Assembly: GCF_037622515.1 (NCBI RefSeq)
Contig: NZ_JBBJCN010000004.1
Coordinates: 124,001 to 188,000 of the forward strand
Direction of reading: 5' to 3'
Length of the DNA stretch: 64,000 nt
DNA from: Paradesertivirga superstes
GTDB lineage: Bacteria > Bacteroidota > Bacteroidia > Sphingobacteriales > Sphingobacteriaceae
Shown here: one piece after another, positions 8,421 to 17,220 of the stretch
Layout of the letters: the number at the start of each line of letters is the position of its first letter
Position numbering within the stretch: the first letter of the stretch is position 1
Program-made: the position numbers and the translations under genes
Notes under the pieces: generated by a model
What the model was told of the DNA's origin: nothing
The model's input: only the letters and a program-made list of their open reading frames with translations
Database searches by the model: none

Positions 8421-8788
8421 ATTTAATGATCGCTTTCTGCAAAGGGATGGCAAAAATAACTTTTTAAGTTTAGTTTTTATGGATAGATGCCCCCAAATGA
8501 AATTTTTGATTGAAGAATTAACAATATTATCACCGAATAACAGTTATTCTATTAATACAACAATCTAAACAATGAAAACTTTAATGAATCTCAAGTTCGC
8601 CGGATACTTTGTAAGAGCTTTCTGTGTTAACAGCATCATCAGGTGGTTTAATAAATAGTCTAATCTATTTTGCTTTTATTGCTTTCAAATGCAAAAGCCT
8701 GTTACACAGGAATGGTGCATTTTTTCATTAAGAGCAGTTGTTTTGTTTCCCTTCAAAAAATCATCTATAAAAATCGTAAATTCGCGCC
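8421..8788. other. Divergent intergenic region valS / ABC-F
   Basis: Must hold promoters for both flanking genes. It contains a 28-codon ORF (8572-8658) and then small hairpins: GCTTTT...AAAAGC (about 8670-8696) and CCTGT-TAC-ACAGG (8699-8711). TAAATTCG at 8777-8784 resembles a -7 element, but it would place the transcript start at the ABC-F start codon. Confidence 0.35.
8572..8658 (+). CDS. Possible 28-residue cationic peptide
   Basis: ATG at 8572 to TAG at 8656-8658 encodes a 28-residue peptide beginning MKTLMNLKFAGYFVR and ending RWFNK. It has several Lys/Arg residues, no acidic residue, and many hydrophobic or aromatic residues, so it could be amphipathic. Small hairpins follow within 60 bases. 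There is no homology evidence, and ORFs this short are common by chance. It could also be a leader peptide for the ABC-F gene about 130 bases downstream, which is speculation. Confidence 0.2.
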   Translation: MKTLMNLKFAGYFVRAFCVNSIIRWFNK

Positions 8789-10711
8789 GTGATAGCGATT
8801 AACAACCTTACTTTCGAGATTGGTGCAAGAGCATTGTACGACGAAGCAAACTGGCACATTAAACCAGGAGAAAAAATTGGCCTGATTGGCGCCAATGGTA
8901 CCGGTAAAACAACTTTACTAAAAATAATTGTAGGAGCATATAACCCTACCAGTGGGACTATATCAATGGCTAAGGACCTGAAAATGGGTTACCTGAACCA
9001 GGATTTGCTATCATACCAAACAGACAAAAGTATTTTGCATGTGGCTATGGAAGCGTTCGAACGCCAGAATCAGCTTCATACAGAAATAGAAATACTTCTT
9101 AATAAACTCGAAACAGATTATTCTGAAGACGTTCTTCATAAGCTTAGTGATAAACAACATGAATTCGAAGCTCTTGACGGATATAATATTGAATTCAAGG
9201 CACACGAAATTTTAGCTGGTTTAGGTTTCAGTGAGGAAGATCAAAAGCGAAATTTAATGACCTTTTCGGGCGGGTGGCGCATGAGGGTTATGCTTGCAAA
9301 GATCCTTCTTCAAACTCCCGACATTCTTCTGTTGGATGAGCCAACCAATCACCTGGATTTGCCATCTATTAAATGGCTCGAAACCTATCTGCAATCTTAC
9401 GAGGGAGCAATTGTGATTGTTTCGCACGACAGATATTTTCTGGATCGTGTAGTGAAAAAAATTGTTGAATCCCGCAAAGGAAAGCTTATTCCTTATGCAG
9501 GTAATTATAGCTTTTATCTGGAAGAGAAATCTTTACGTGAAGAGATTCAAAGTGGTCAGTATAAGAATCAGCAAGCTAAAATTAAGCAGGAAGAGCGCCT
9601 GATTGAACGCTTCCGTGCGAAAGCTAGTAAAGCTAAAATGGCACAGTCACGCATTAAAGCTCTCGAAAAAATGGAGCGTGTGGATGACGTGGATGATGAT
9701 AATCCGAGTGTAAACTTCAGTTTTAAGTTTAGTAAGCAATCTGGCCGGCATGTTGTAAGAATGGAGCATGTAAGCAAAGCCTATCCCAATCTGCAAATTT
9801 TAAACGATGCGCATGCAGTGATCGAAAAGGGTGATAAAATTGCTTTGATCGGTGCGAATGGTAAAGGAAAATCAACTTTATTGCGAATAATTGCCGGTAC
9901 TGATAAAGAATTCGATGGGATGGCCGAAACCGGACATAATGTTTCTACAACTTTCTTTGCGCAGCATCAGTTAGAATCTCTTCATTTGGAGAATGAGATT
10001 TTAAGAGAGCTGCAGGCTTTTGCGCCTAAACACACTGAAACAGAACTACGCTCGATACTGGGATGTTTTCTTTTTACAGGAGATGATGCCTTCAAAAAAA
10101 TCAAGGTATTATCCGGAGGAGAAAAATCCCGGGTAGCATTAGCGAAGGCATTAACCGCCGATGCCAATTTTCTAATTCTGGATGAGCCGACCAATCACCT
10201 TGATATACAATCTGTAAATATTCTTATTCAGGCTTTACAGCAGTATGAGGGTACTTTAATAGCTGTATCTCACGACAGGTACTTCCTTGATAATGTGGCT
10301 AATAAAATCTGGTATATAGAAAATCAGCAGATTAAAGCCTATCCGGGTACTTATGCAGAGTACGAAGAGTGGCAATCGAAAAGGCCACCAGTTGTAGAAA
10401 GACCTTCAACACCTGTAGTTAAAAAGCAGGAAAAAGCTACTGAAAAGGCTCCTGTTATCGACGATAGAAGCAAAAACCTTAAAAAGTTAAATCAAAGCTT
10501 ACAACAATTAGAAGAGAAAATCGCTGATTTAGAATTGGATGTAAGGAACATTGAAGCCGAATTGGGCAATGATGCTCTTTATAATGAGTCAGCTAAATTG
10601 AACGCCGTTAATGAGCGATATAAAAAAGCCAAAGACGATTTACATTCCTCACAAACCGAATGGGAGACTTTAGCTGAACAAATATTAGAACTTGAAAACG
10701 CCTCAATCTAA
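8789..10711 (+). CDS. ABC-F family ATP-binding protein (Uup/EttA type)
   Basis: 640 residues with two soluble ABC ATPase domains and no membrane segments, which places it in the ribosome-associated ABC-F class rather than among transporters. Domain 1 has Walker A GANGTGKTT, signature FSGGWRMRV and LLDEPTNHLDLPS. Domain 2 has GANGKGKST, LSGGEKSRVA and ILDEPTNHLD. Between them is the interdomain linker rich in Lys, Arg and Glu (about residues 245-300). The C-terminal extension from about residue 540 is a coiled coil, as in Uup-like proteins. The start is GTG at 8789. It is followed after 19 bases by the T9SS plug gene on the same strand. Its exact role (translation factor or other) cannot be told from sequence. 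Confidence 0.92.
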   Translation: MIAINNLTFEIGARALYDEANWHIKPGEKIGLIGANGTGKTTLLKIIVGAYNPTSGTISMAKDLKMGYLNQDLLSYQTDKSILHVAMEAFERQNQLHTEIEILLNKLETDYSEDVLHKLSDKQHEFEALDGYNIEFKAHEILAGLGFSEEDQKRNLMTFSGGWRMRVMLAKILLQTPDILLLDEPTNHLDLPSIKWLETYLQSYEGAIVIVSHDRYFLDRVVKKIVESRKGKLIPYAGNYSFYLEEKSLREEIQSGQYKNQQAKIKQEERLIERFRAKASKAKMAQSRIKALEKMERVDDVDDDNPSVNFSFKFSKQSGRHVVRMEHVSKAYPNLQILNDAHAVIEKGDKIALIGANGKGKSTLLRIIAGTDKEFDGMAETGHNVSTTFFAQHQLESLHLENEILRELQAFAPKHTETELRSILGCFLFTGDDAFKKIKVLSGGEKSRVALAKALTADANFLILDEPTNHLDIQSVNILIQALQQYEGTLIAVSHDRYFLDNVANKIWYIENQQIKAYPGTYAEYEEWQSKRPPVVERPSTPVVKKQEKATEKAPVIDDRSKNLKKLNQSLQQLEEKIADLELDVRNIEAELGNDALYNESAKLNAVNERYKKAKDDLHSSQTEWETLAEQILELENASI

Positions 10712-10730
10712 TTTGTGTTAATAAAGGAGT

Positions 10731-12026
10731 ATGAAAATTAATACTCCTTTATTATTGCTGATTCTGTTGCTTACTTCCTGTACGGTTCAGCAAGGAACAT
10801 CGCAGTCCACAGGTTCAAATTCTTCGGCCAGATCAGAATCGATTGTTTACCAGGACAAGTCATATTTGCCTTCAATTAAAAGCGTTGAGTTTTATAACCG
10901 GGTAAAAGAACAGTCTTTACCCGTTATTACTTTGGGTTCAAATGACGAATTGCTTTTAGGATTCGATGATTTGAGGGCTGGCAGCAGAAACCTATCATAC
11001 ACAATTGAGCATTGTGACGCCAGCTGGAACAGTAGTCGCCTCTCTCCTATCGATTATCTTGAAAATTTTACCGAAGACCGGATTAATGATTACCGGTTTT
11101 CTTTTAATACTCTTCAAAAATTTACTCATTACGAATTAATATTACCGAATTTCAGTATCAAACCTAAAATTTCGGGAAATTATCTTCTTAAGGTTTATGA
11201 GGATGGTGATCAGCGAAAGCTTGTATTGACCAAGCGATTTTTTGTTGTAAACCCGCTTGTTACCATAACTGCAGAAATCGTCGCAAGTAACCAGGTTTCG
11301 CTTCGGGACAAAAATCAAAAGGTGAATTTCATTGTAAATCATCCACAACTCACTGTACAGAATCCATATGTAGATGTGAAGGCTCTGGTTATGCAAAATG
11401 GTCGTTTTGACAATGCCAAATGGGCCGAACGTCCGGCGTTTGTACGTCAGAATCAATTGGTTTATAATGATATCCGAACATTCGATTTTCCGGGTGGCAA
11501 TGAGTTCAGAAGATTTGATATTCGTAGCCTGCGTTTTCAAACTGAGCGTGTTGCCAGAATCACACGCGACTCGGCCAATATTGTGCAGCTCCTTCCTGAT
11601 CCGAACGTAAGCGGTGTCGGTTATACCTTTAATTATGATGAAAACGGCGCTTTTTTTATAAGAAGCCAGGAAGGAAGAAACAATCGAACTGATGCTGATT
11701 ATGCGGCTATAAAGCTCGAACTCGTTTCTGAAGCTCCCTCTGAGAGCGGACAAGCATATATTGTTGGTAAGTTTAACGACTATCAGTTAAAGGAAGAGAA
11801 CAGGCTTACTTACGATGCCACAAGAAGGAGATTTTATGGAAGTATGTTTGTGAAACAGGGTGTTTATGATTATCAATATATCTGGGCGGAAAATAATTCG
11901 GTTGACACGGCGCCTTTTGAAGGATCTTTTTATCAGACAAATAATATCTATCAAGTTTTCTTTTATTTTCACAAGCCGGGCGCAAGGTGGGATGAACTTT
12001 TAGGATTTTCTGAGATTAGAAATTAA
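10731..12026 (+). CDS. Type IX secretion system plug protein (DUF5103)
   Basis: 431 residues with lipoprotein signal MKINTPLLLLILLLTSC. The body matches the family formerly called DUF5103, now recognised as the T9SS plug protein, which seals the SprA channel on the periplasmic side when no substrate is present. Visible landmarks are the N-terminal beta domain with IEHCDASWNSSRLSPIDYL and the C-terminal immunoglobulin-like part with GKFNDYQL and FYFHKPGARWDELLGF near the end. Co-directional with and 19 bases after the ABC-F gene. Its presence supports a functional T9SS, which the giant adhesin at 52526-61882 would need. Confidence 0.87.
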   Translation: MKINTPLLLLILLLTSCTVQQGTSQSTGSNSSARSESIVYQDKSYLPSIKSVEFYNRVKEQSLPVITLGSNDELLLGFDDLRAGSRNLSYTIEHCDASWNSSRLSPIDYLENFTEDRINDYRFSFNTLQKFTHYELILPNFSIKPKISGNYLLKVYEDGDQRKLVLTKRFFVVNPLVTITAEIVASNQVSLRDKNQKVNFIVNHPQLTVQNPYVDVKALVMQNGRFDNAKWAERPAFVRQNQLVYNDIRTFDFPGGNEFRRFDIRSLRFQTERVARITRDSANIVQLLPDPNVSGVGYTFNYDENGAFFIRSQEGRNNRTDADYAAIKLELVSEAPSESGQAYIVGKFNDYQLKEENRLTYDATRRRFYGSMFVKQGVYDYQYIWAENNSVDTAPFEGSFYQTNNIYQVFFYFHKPGARWDELLGFSEIRN

Positions 12027-12064
12027 GCTATTCCAATTTCATTGCTATCCCTTATATTTAAATC

Positions 12065-12592
12065 ATGAGCGTACAATCTAAAAAAGCCAGCGAATCATTT
12101 ACTATCATGAATGAACTGGTGCTACCTAACGATACAAATACACTCAATAACCTTATGGGTGGGCGTTTGCTGCACTGGATGGATATAGCGGCAGCCATTT
12201 CGGCACAGAAACATAGTAACCATATTGTGGTTACAGCATCTGTAGACAATGTTTCGTTTAAAAAAGCGGTAAAACTGGGAGATGTTATAACGATAAGCGC
12301 TAAGGTAACCAGGGCTTTTACTACTTCTATGGAGGTGCGTCTGGAAGTATGGACTGAAAATATCCCGACAGGCGAGAAAAATAAAAGTAATGAGGCTTAT
12401 TATACTTTTGTGGCCCTGGACAATGCGGGAAGAGTAGCTAAAGTACCTGAGCTGGTACCAGAAACCGAAGAAGAGCAAAACCTTTTTTCGCATGCATTAA
12501 GGCGCAGGCAGCTACGTTTAATTTTAGCCGGAAAAATGAAACCCAATGATGCGACGGAGCTTAAAGCGTTTTTCTCTGATATTGAAGATTAA
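12065..12592 (+). CDS. Acyl-CoA thioesterase, hotdog fold
   Basis: 175 residues of the YciA/BACH acyl-CoA hydrolase type, hydrolysing acyl-CoA to free fatty acid and CoA. The catalytic helix region NNLMGGRLLHWMDIAAAISA and the strand VTASVDNVSFKKAVKLGDVITISAKV are typical of a single hotdog domain. A C-terminal extension rich in Glu and Arg follows. Starts 38 bases after the T9SS plug gene on the same strand, so it may be part of that unit, without obvious functional linkage. Substrate chain length cannot be inferred. Confidence 0.88.
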   Translation: MSVQSKKASESFTIMNELVLPNDTNTLNNLMGGRLLHWMDIAAAISAQKHSNHIVVTASVDNVSFKKAVKLGDVITISAKVTRAFTTSMEVRLEVWTENIPTGEKNKSNEAYYTFVALDNAGRVAKVPELVPETEEEQNLFSHALRRRQLRLILAGKMKPNDATELKAFFSDIED

Positions 12593-12659
12593 AAACCTGT
12601 AAGATTAGGCTGAGCGATGAATTAACCCTCACTGAAAAAGAATTTTTTGTACCCTTTGC

Positions 12660-13067
12660 TTACTGATTGGCCAACTCTAAAATCCGGTCAAATTCCTCTG
12701 CTTTTAGTCCCATGACAGATAAGCGACCCTGTTTTACCAAACCAATATTTTGAAGGCGCTCATCTGCTTTCACTTCTTCAAGTGTAACCGGTCTTTTTAG
12801 AGTTTCAACAGGTGCTAAATCTACAACAACCCAATTTTTATCTTCTGTGGTAGGATCCTGATAAAACTCTTTAACTACTTTTGCCACTCCAACCACAGCC
12901 TTTCCCTCATTACTGTGGTAAAATAGAACCAGATCACCCGCTTTCATTTCTTTCAGGTTGTTACGAGCCTGATAATTTCGCACGCCATCCCAAAATGTAC
13001 GTCCATCTGCATTAAATTTATCCCAGCTATATTTAAACGGTTCTGATTTTACTAACCAGTGGTTCAT
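12660..13067 (-). CDS. EVE domain protein
   Basis: 135 residues forming one EVE domain, a PUA-like fold thought to bind modified bases in RNA or DNA. Landmarks are the opening MNHWLVKSEPFKYSWDKF, the FWDGVRNYQARNNLKEM helix, then GDLVLFYHSNEGKAVVGVAKV. The conserved tryptophan and the RNYQARN segment line the likely binding pocket in known members. Length equals that of stand-alone family members. Monocistronic on the minus strand, convergent with the thioesterase gene. The biological target is unknown. Confidence 0.92.
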   Translation of the reverse strand: MNHWLVKSEPFKYSWDKFNADGRTFWDGVRNYQARNNLKEMKAGDLVLFYHSNEGKAVVGVAKVVKEFYQDPTTEDKNWVVVDLAPVETLKRPVTLEEVKADERLQNIGLVKQGRLSVMGLKAEEFDRILELANQ

Positions 13068-13214
13068 ATGATTTCAACTATTAAGTGCTTTAAACAGTGT
13101 TTTTTCGCCTTGTTTCCTTATGTGGTGACAAGATGTGGCGACAAATTTAAACTTAATACCGACAAAGTAAAAAATGTCCGGGCATTAGCCACTAGTCGTG
13201 ATAAACACATCTAG

Positions 13215-13244
13215 TTGTAAGTTTGGGATAAGTAATTACCTTTA
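13215..13244 (+). promoter_or_regulatory. Promoter of the DUF5362-like gene
   Basis: TTG at 13215-13217, a 19-base spacer, and TACCTTTA at 13237-13244 match the Bacteroidota promoter pattern with one change in TAnnTTTG. Transcription would start about 20 bases before the ATG at 13270. Confidence 0.5.
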
Positions 13245-13269
13245 GACGATAAAACCTAACATTTCACCA

Positions 13270-13695
13270 ATGGAAAACCTTTCACCCCAGGAAGCTCCTG
13301 AATCTATCAGGTTTGATAGCATATGCATTCATCATCTACGATCGACCCGTCGTTGGACTAAATTTCTATCCTTATTGGGATTTTGCTTTATTAGTTTGGT
13401 AATAATTGTTATGGGCCTAGCCTCTATACAATTTTTCAAAATGGTTAGTATTCTTGCAATGCTACCATTGGCAGTAATAGGATTGATTTATTTTTTTCCA
13501 ATTTACTATCTGTGGCAATTTTCAAAATACTCCAAACTTGCTATAGAGGCTAATGATACTGCGTATTTAGGAACAGCTATCAAGTTTTTAAATCGCCATT
13601 ATGCCTTTATGGGAATACTTGTTATCCTAATGATTGTTTTTTATGTGATATCGGGAATTAGTATGTTTACGCAAGGAAGGATTAATCCTTTTTAA
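13270..13695 (+). CDS. DUF5362-like membrane protein
   Basis: 141 residues. A soluble N-terminus of about 35 residues is followed by three or four hydrophobic segments: ISLVIIVMGLASIQFFKM, an IGLIYFFPIYYLWQF segment, and FMGILVILMIVFYVISGI near the C-terminus, with an amphipathic helix (SKYSKLAIEANDTAYLGTAI) between. This arrangement fits DUF5362, small integral membrane proteins of unknown function. A good promoter lies immediately upstream and there is no co-directional neighbour within the unit. Family assignment is by pattern and moderately sure. Confidence 0.7.
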   Translation: MENLSPQEAPESIRFDSICIHHLRSTRRWTKFLSLLGFCFISLVIIVMGLASIQFFKMVSILAMLPLAVIGLIYFFPIYYLWQFSKYSKLAIEANDTAYLGTAIKFLNRHYAFMGILVILMIVFYVISGISMFTQGRINPF

Positions 13696-13765
13696 GCTTG
13701 CTAACATTTGCAATGATTCAAAAAGAAAAATTCTGATGATTTACGATCGGGGAATTCGGTGGGTC

Positions 13766-14071
13766 TTATTGAAATAATCCCCACCAGGATAAAAGAATTG
13801 ATAAAAAAAGAACTACAGCAGAGATAAAAGAATACGCCGTAAAATTAAATCGGGATCTGTAAAATCCTCTAACCGCCAGAAACAATAAGAAAGGCTGCAT
13901 TAACAAACAGGGAATCATCAAGATCTCATGCAGAATTCCAAACCATACTAAATTTAACTTAGAATAAAAGACAAGGTAGGAACACAGTAAAAACAGCGAA
14001 GTAATAATTGATAAGATCAGGATTTTTTTATCGAACTGATTAGAAGAACTTTTATTTAGAACGCCAACCAT
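13766..14071 (-). CDS. Hypothetical small membrane protein
   Basis: 101 residues with three hydrophobic segments: about residues 17-37 (ILSIITSLFLLCSYLVFY), 42-66 and 78-98, ending LSILLSWWGLFQ. The N-terminus is short and polar (MVGVLNKSSSNQFDKK). No family recognised. It is convergent with the DUF5362-like gene and divergent from the phosphohexomutase. The consistent hydrophobic pattern and an acceptable start support a real gene, but there is no functional clue. Confidence 0.55.
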   Translation of the reverse strand: MVGVLNKSSSNQFDKKILILSIITSLFLLCSYLVFYSKLNLVWFGILHEILMIPCLLMQPFLLFLAVRGFYRSRFNFTAYSFISAVVLFLSILLSWWGLFQ

Positions 14072-14241
14072 ATATTTTTTTTATTTAACTTGTTCTATAG
14101 CCTTTAATCCTATCGGTGACTGTGTAAAAATGAAAAAACTATAAATACACCAAACAAGTTTATGAGTTAACCAATATAGCTATTTTATAATCTTTGTATA
14201 CTTGTAAGCAAAATACATTCTGAAAAATAAAATCATTTAAT

Positions 14242-15978
14242 ATGCAAGAGTTAGAGCCATCTGTACTACAAAAAATCAATACCTGGCTTCAGGGAAGTTA
14301 TGATTCTGATACGAAAACCAGTGTTCAGAAACTATTAAACGATAAATCTTATACCGAGTTAACGGATTCATTCTATAAAGATCTGGAATTTGGAACAGGT
14401 GGACTTAGAGGTTTAATGGGAAATGGCTCGAACAGAATAAATAAATTCACTATCGGAACTGCTACGCAGGGACTTTGTAATTATCTTCTGAAAAAATATC
14501 CGGGAGAAAAGATAAAAGTAGCGGTAGCGCATGATAGCAGAAACAATTCTGATTATTTCGCAAATATTACCGCGGAGGTGTTTTCTGCGAATGGAATCCA
14601 TGTTTATTTCTTTAAAGAATTAAGACCTACTCCGCTGCTGTCTTTTGCCATCAGAGAGTTAGGATGCAGAAGCGGAGTAATGCTGACAGCCTCTCATAAC
14701 CCCAAAGAATATAACGGGTATAAAGCATACGGTGCCGATGGCGGCCAGTTTGTTTCTCCGGACGATAAAATGGTTATGGATGAAGTTGCCCAGATAAGCA
14801 GCATAGATAAGGTGAAGTTTAACCGGGTGGAAGAAAATATTGAACTTCTGGGCGAGGAAATTGATAAACTTTACCTGGATAAAATTACTGAGCTTTCGGT
14901 ATCTCCCGAAGCTATTAAACGTCAAACCGGTCTTAAGATAGTTTTTTCTCCGATTCATGGAACCGGAATCACACTGGTTCCGCAAGCTTTGGAACGCTTT
15001 GGTTTCAGTAATGTAATTTTGGTTGAAGAGCAGATAAAACCAGATGGAAATTTCCCAACGGTGGTTTATCCTAACCCGGAAGAAAAGGAAGCCTTGACTC
15101 TTGCCCTGGCTAAAGGGAAAGAAACCGATGCAGATTTAATTCTGGCTACCGACCCTGATGCCGACAGAGTCGGAATTGCGGTTAAGAATGACGAAGGCGA
15201 GTTTATCCTTTTAAATGGAAACCAGACCGGAAGTTTATTGATAAACTATTTGTTAACTGCCTGGGAAGAAAGCGGTAAGCTTACCGGAAATGAATATATT
15301 GTTAAGACAATTGTTACTTCCTACATCATTGATGAGATTGCAAAATCTAAGAAAGTAGAATGCTACAATACCTTAACAGGATTTAAATATATCGGTGAAT
15401 TGATGACCAGCCTGTCTGGTAAAAAAACCTTTATAGGTGGTGGGGAAGAGAGTTACGGATATCTGATCGGTGAATTGGTTCGCGATAAAGATGCCGTAAT
15501 TTCGGCTGCTTTCATTGCAGAAATGACGGCATATTACAAAGATAAAGGAAGCAGCTTATTTGAGGCTATGCTGTCAATGTATGAACAATATGGGCTTTAC
15601 AAAGAAAAGCTTGTATCTGTCACCAAAACCGGAAAAAGCGGGGCTGAAGAAATTAAAGCGATGATGGAACGCTTCAGAAACAATCCCCCTGTAAGTCTTG
15701 GCGGATCGAAAGTAATATTATTGAAAGATTATGAGTTGCAGAAAGAAACTGATTTGAGTTCAGGTTCAATTAAAGTCCTGGATTTCCCTAAATCGGATGT
15801 TTTGCAATTTATTACCGAGGATGGCTGTATTATTTCCGCACGTCCATCTGGCACGGAACCTAAGATCAAATTTTATTGCAGTGTTAATGCGCCTTTGGAT
15901 AATAAATCAAACTATAAAAAAGTCGATAAAGAATTAGATGAAAAGGTTAATTCTATAATGAAAGACCTGGAGGTTTAA
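14242..15978 (+). CDS. Phospho-sugar mutase (phosphoglucomutase/phosphomannomutase)
   Basis: 578-residue alpha-D-phosphohexomutase interconverting hexose 1- and 6-phosphates, supplying sugar-1-phosphates for nucleotide sugars. All four signature loops are present: the phosphoserine loop TASHNPKEYNGYK, the metal loop TDPDADRVG, the sugar-binding loop GGGEESYGYLIG, and the C-terminal phosphate-binding loop RPSGTEPKIKFY. The length fits the long PGM2-like bacterial subgroup. Monocistronic, with a strong terminator directly after it. It is not adjacent to the polysaccharide locus but could feed it. Substrate preference (glucose or mannose) cannot be fixed from sequence. Confidence 0.92.
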   Translation: MQELEPSVLQKINTWLQGSYDSDTKTSVQKLLNDKSYTELTDSFYKDLEFGTGGLRGLMGNGSNRINKFTIGTATQGLCNYLLKKYPGEKIKVAVAHDSRNNSDYFANITAEVFSANGIHVYFFKELRPTPLLSFAIRELGCRSGVMLTASHNPKEYNGYKAYGADGGQFVSPDDKMVMDEVAQISSIDKVKFNRVEENIELLGEEIDKLYLDKITELSVSPEAIKRQTGLKIVFSPIHGTGITLVPQALERFGFSNVILVEEQIKPDGNFPTVVYPNPEEKEALTLALAKGKETDADLILATDPDADRVGIAVKNDEGEFILLNGNQTGSLLINYLLTAWEESGKLTGNEYIVKTIVTSYIIDEIAKSKKVECYNTLTGFKYIGELMTSLSGKKTFIGGGEESYGYLIGELVRDKDAVISAAFIAEMTAYYKDKGSSLFEAMLSMYEQYGLYKEKLVSVTKTGKSGAEEIKAMMERFRNNPPVSLGGSKVILLKDYELQKETDLSSGSIKVLDFPKSDVLQFITEDGCIISARPSGTEPKIKFYCSVNAPLDNKSNYKKVDKELDEKVNSIMKDLEV

Positions 15979-16023
15979 TTTTTTAAATAATCATCATATT
16001 GGTGATGAGCTCTCATTCAGGTT

Positions 16024-16059
16024 AAGTTTGACAACTTTCAAAAAGTTGTCAAACTTTTT
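16024..16059. terminator. Bidirectional Rho-independent terminator
   Basis: A perfect 15-bp stem: AAGTTTGACAACTTT (16024-16038) with AAAGTTGTCAAACTT (16042-16056) and a three-base loop, with T residues on the plus side. It lies between the convergent mutase and dehydrogenase genes and probably serves both. Confidence 0.87.
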
Positions 16060-16072
16060 ACTTTAGATCTGG

Positions 16073-17020
16073 TCAATTGACTTTGTTGACAGGCTTTCCA
16101 TTTATAAAGGCCTGCAAATTTTCAAAAGTTATCTGCATAATTCTTTCCCTCGCCTCTTTGCTCATCCATGCATTGTGAGGAGTAATTATACAATTTTTCG
16201 CGTTTAACAAGGGGTTATCGCCCGAAGGCGGTTCTGTTGATAAAACATCCAGGGCTGCACCGGCAATCTGACCGGAGTTTAAAGCATCCGCCAAATCCTG
16301 CTCATTGATTAGCTGCCCCCTTGCTGTGTTAATCAGAAAGGCACCCGCTTTCATTTTCCCTATCAGATCTTTATTTACGAATTGTTTGTTATCTGGTTTT
16401 AATGGCAGATGGAGAGAAATAAAATCGCTTTCACTAAACAGGGAATCCAGGTCTTTAAATTCACCTAAGGATGTTTCCTTTTTGCTGGGAGTATTATAAA
16501 ATACACGCATTCCAAAAGCTTTTGCTATTTCAGCCGTTTTACGACCAATATTACCAAATCCAACAAGTCCTATGCTCTTGCCTTTTAATTCCGTCAGAGG
16601 GCTTAAGGAGTAGCTAAAATCGGGCGAAGTGACCCATTGACCTTTATGAACGGAAGCCGAATGTAAACCTACCTGATTTACCAGTTCCAGAATAAATGCA
16701 AAAGAATGCTGGGCAACAGAATCTGTACCGTAATCAGGTACATTACAAACACATATTCCCCTGTTACTTGCTGCGTCGGTATCAATAATATTGTAACCTG
16801 TAGCAGTAACAGCTATCAGTTTTAAGTTGGGGAGCTGGTTGAGCGTTTCTTTGTCGAAGGGCACCTTATTCGTTAAAACTATATCAGCGTTAATACACCT
16901 TTCAATTAATTCAGTTTTAGAAGTACGTTCAAAAATTTCTATTTCTGCAAAACTGCCAATTAGATCCCAGGACATATCGCCCGGATTTAATGTATATGCG
17001 TCTACTACAACTATTTTCAT
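16073..17020 (-). CDS. D-2-hydroxyacid dehydrogenase (hydroxypyruvate reductase-like)
   Basis: 315 residues of the NAD(P)-dependent D-2-hydroxyacid dehydrogenase family. The Rossmann motif is GLVGFGNIGRKTAEIAKAFG (GxGxxG), followed about 18 residues later by polar residues after the second strand (FYNTPSKKE), which hints at possible NADP use. The catalytic residues are Arg in NTARGQLINEQDL, Glu near LDVLSTEPPSGDNPL and His in ITPHNAWMSKEAR. Such enzymes reduce hydroxypyruvate, glyoxylate or related 2-oxoacids; the true substrate is uncertain. Monocistronic, with its end at the shared terminator. Confidence 0.88.
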   Translation of the reverse strand: MKIVVVDAYTLNPGDMSWDLIGSFAEIEIFERTSKTELIERCINADIVLTNKVPFDKETLNQLPNLKLIAVTATGYNIIDTDAASNRGICVCNVPDYGTDSVAQHSFAFILELVNQVGLHSASVHKGQWVTSPDFSYSLSPLTELKGKSIGLVGFGNIGRKTAEIAKAFGMRVFYNTPSKKETSLGEFKDLDSLFSESDFISLHLPLKPDNKQFVNKDLIGKMKAGAFLINTARGQLINEQDLADALNSGQIAGAALDVLSTEPPSGDNPLLNAKNCIITPHNAWMSKEARERIMQITFENLQAFINGKPVNKVN

Positions 17021-17039
17021 CAGAATTTATTTTTCTTTA

Positions 17040-17099
17040 AGTCCGCCGGCTTCGTGCGGAGGGGCTTGCATGAGCTTGCCCGAAAACAGGCGGGCTCTC
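17040..17099. repeat. GC-rich palindromic element
   Basis: An unusually GC-rich patch in AT-rich DNA. TCCGC...GCGGA (about 17042-17060) and GCCCG...CGGGC (about 17079-17095) form two small hairpins side by side. It sits between two minus-strand genes. It may be a REP-like repeat; no second copy was seen in this window. Confidence 0.35.
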
Positions 17100-17147
17100 T
17101 CTTTAGATTTTGCGAGTAGTATGCTCTGGCAGATTCACAGATTAAAT

Positions 17148-17179
17148 CAGAATTAGAAAGAGCCACGATAAATCATGGC
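17148..17179 (-). terminator. Probable terminator of the NTF2-like gene
   Basis: On the minus strand GCCATGA-TTTA-TCGTGGC forms a 7-bp stem (17162-17179, one G-T pair), followed by TCTTTCTAATT. The T tail is imperfect. It lies about 40 bases after the stop codon of the gene at 17221-17646. Confidence 0.5.
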
Positions 17180-17220
17180 CCTCCAGTACATTTAAAATAA
17201 AAATTTCAAGACTGTTCTGA

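Noticed and set aside
5787..8453. Longer valS reading from 8453
   Set aside because: The 11 extra residues before MSISTKYNP do not resemble the family; the start at 8420 gives the standard N-terminus.
11142..11753. 203-residue minus-strand ORF inside the T9SS plug gene
   Set aside because: Entirely antisense to a well-supported gene; composition typical of a shadow frame.
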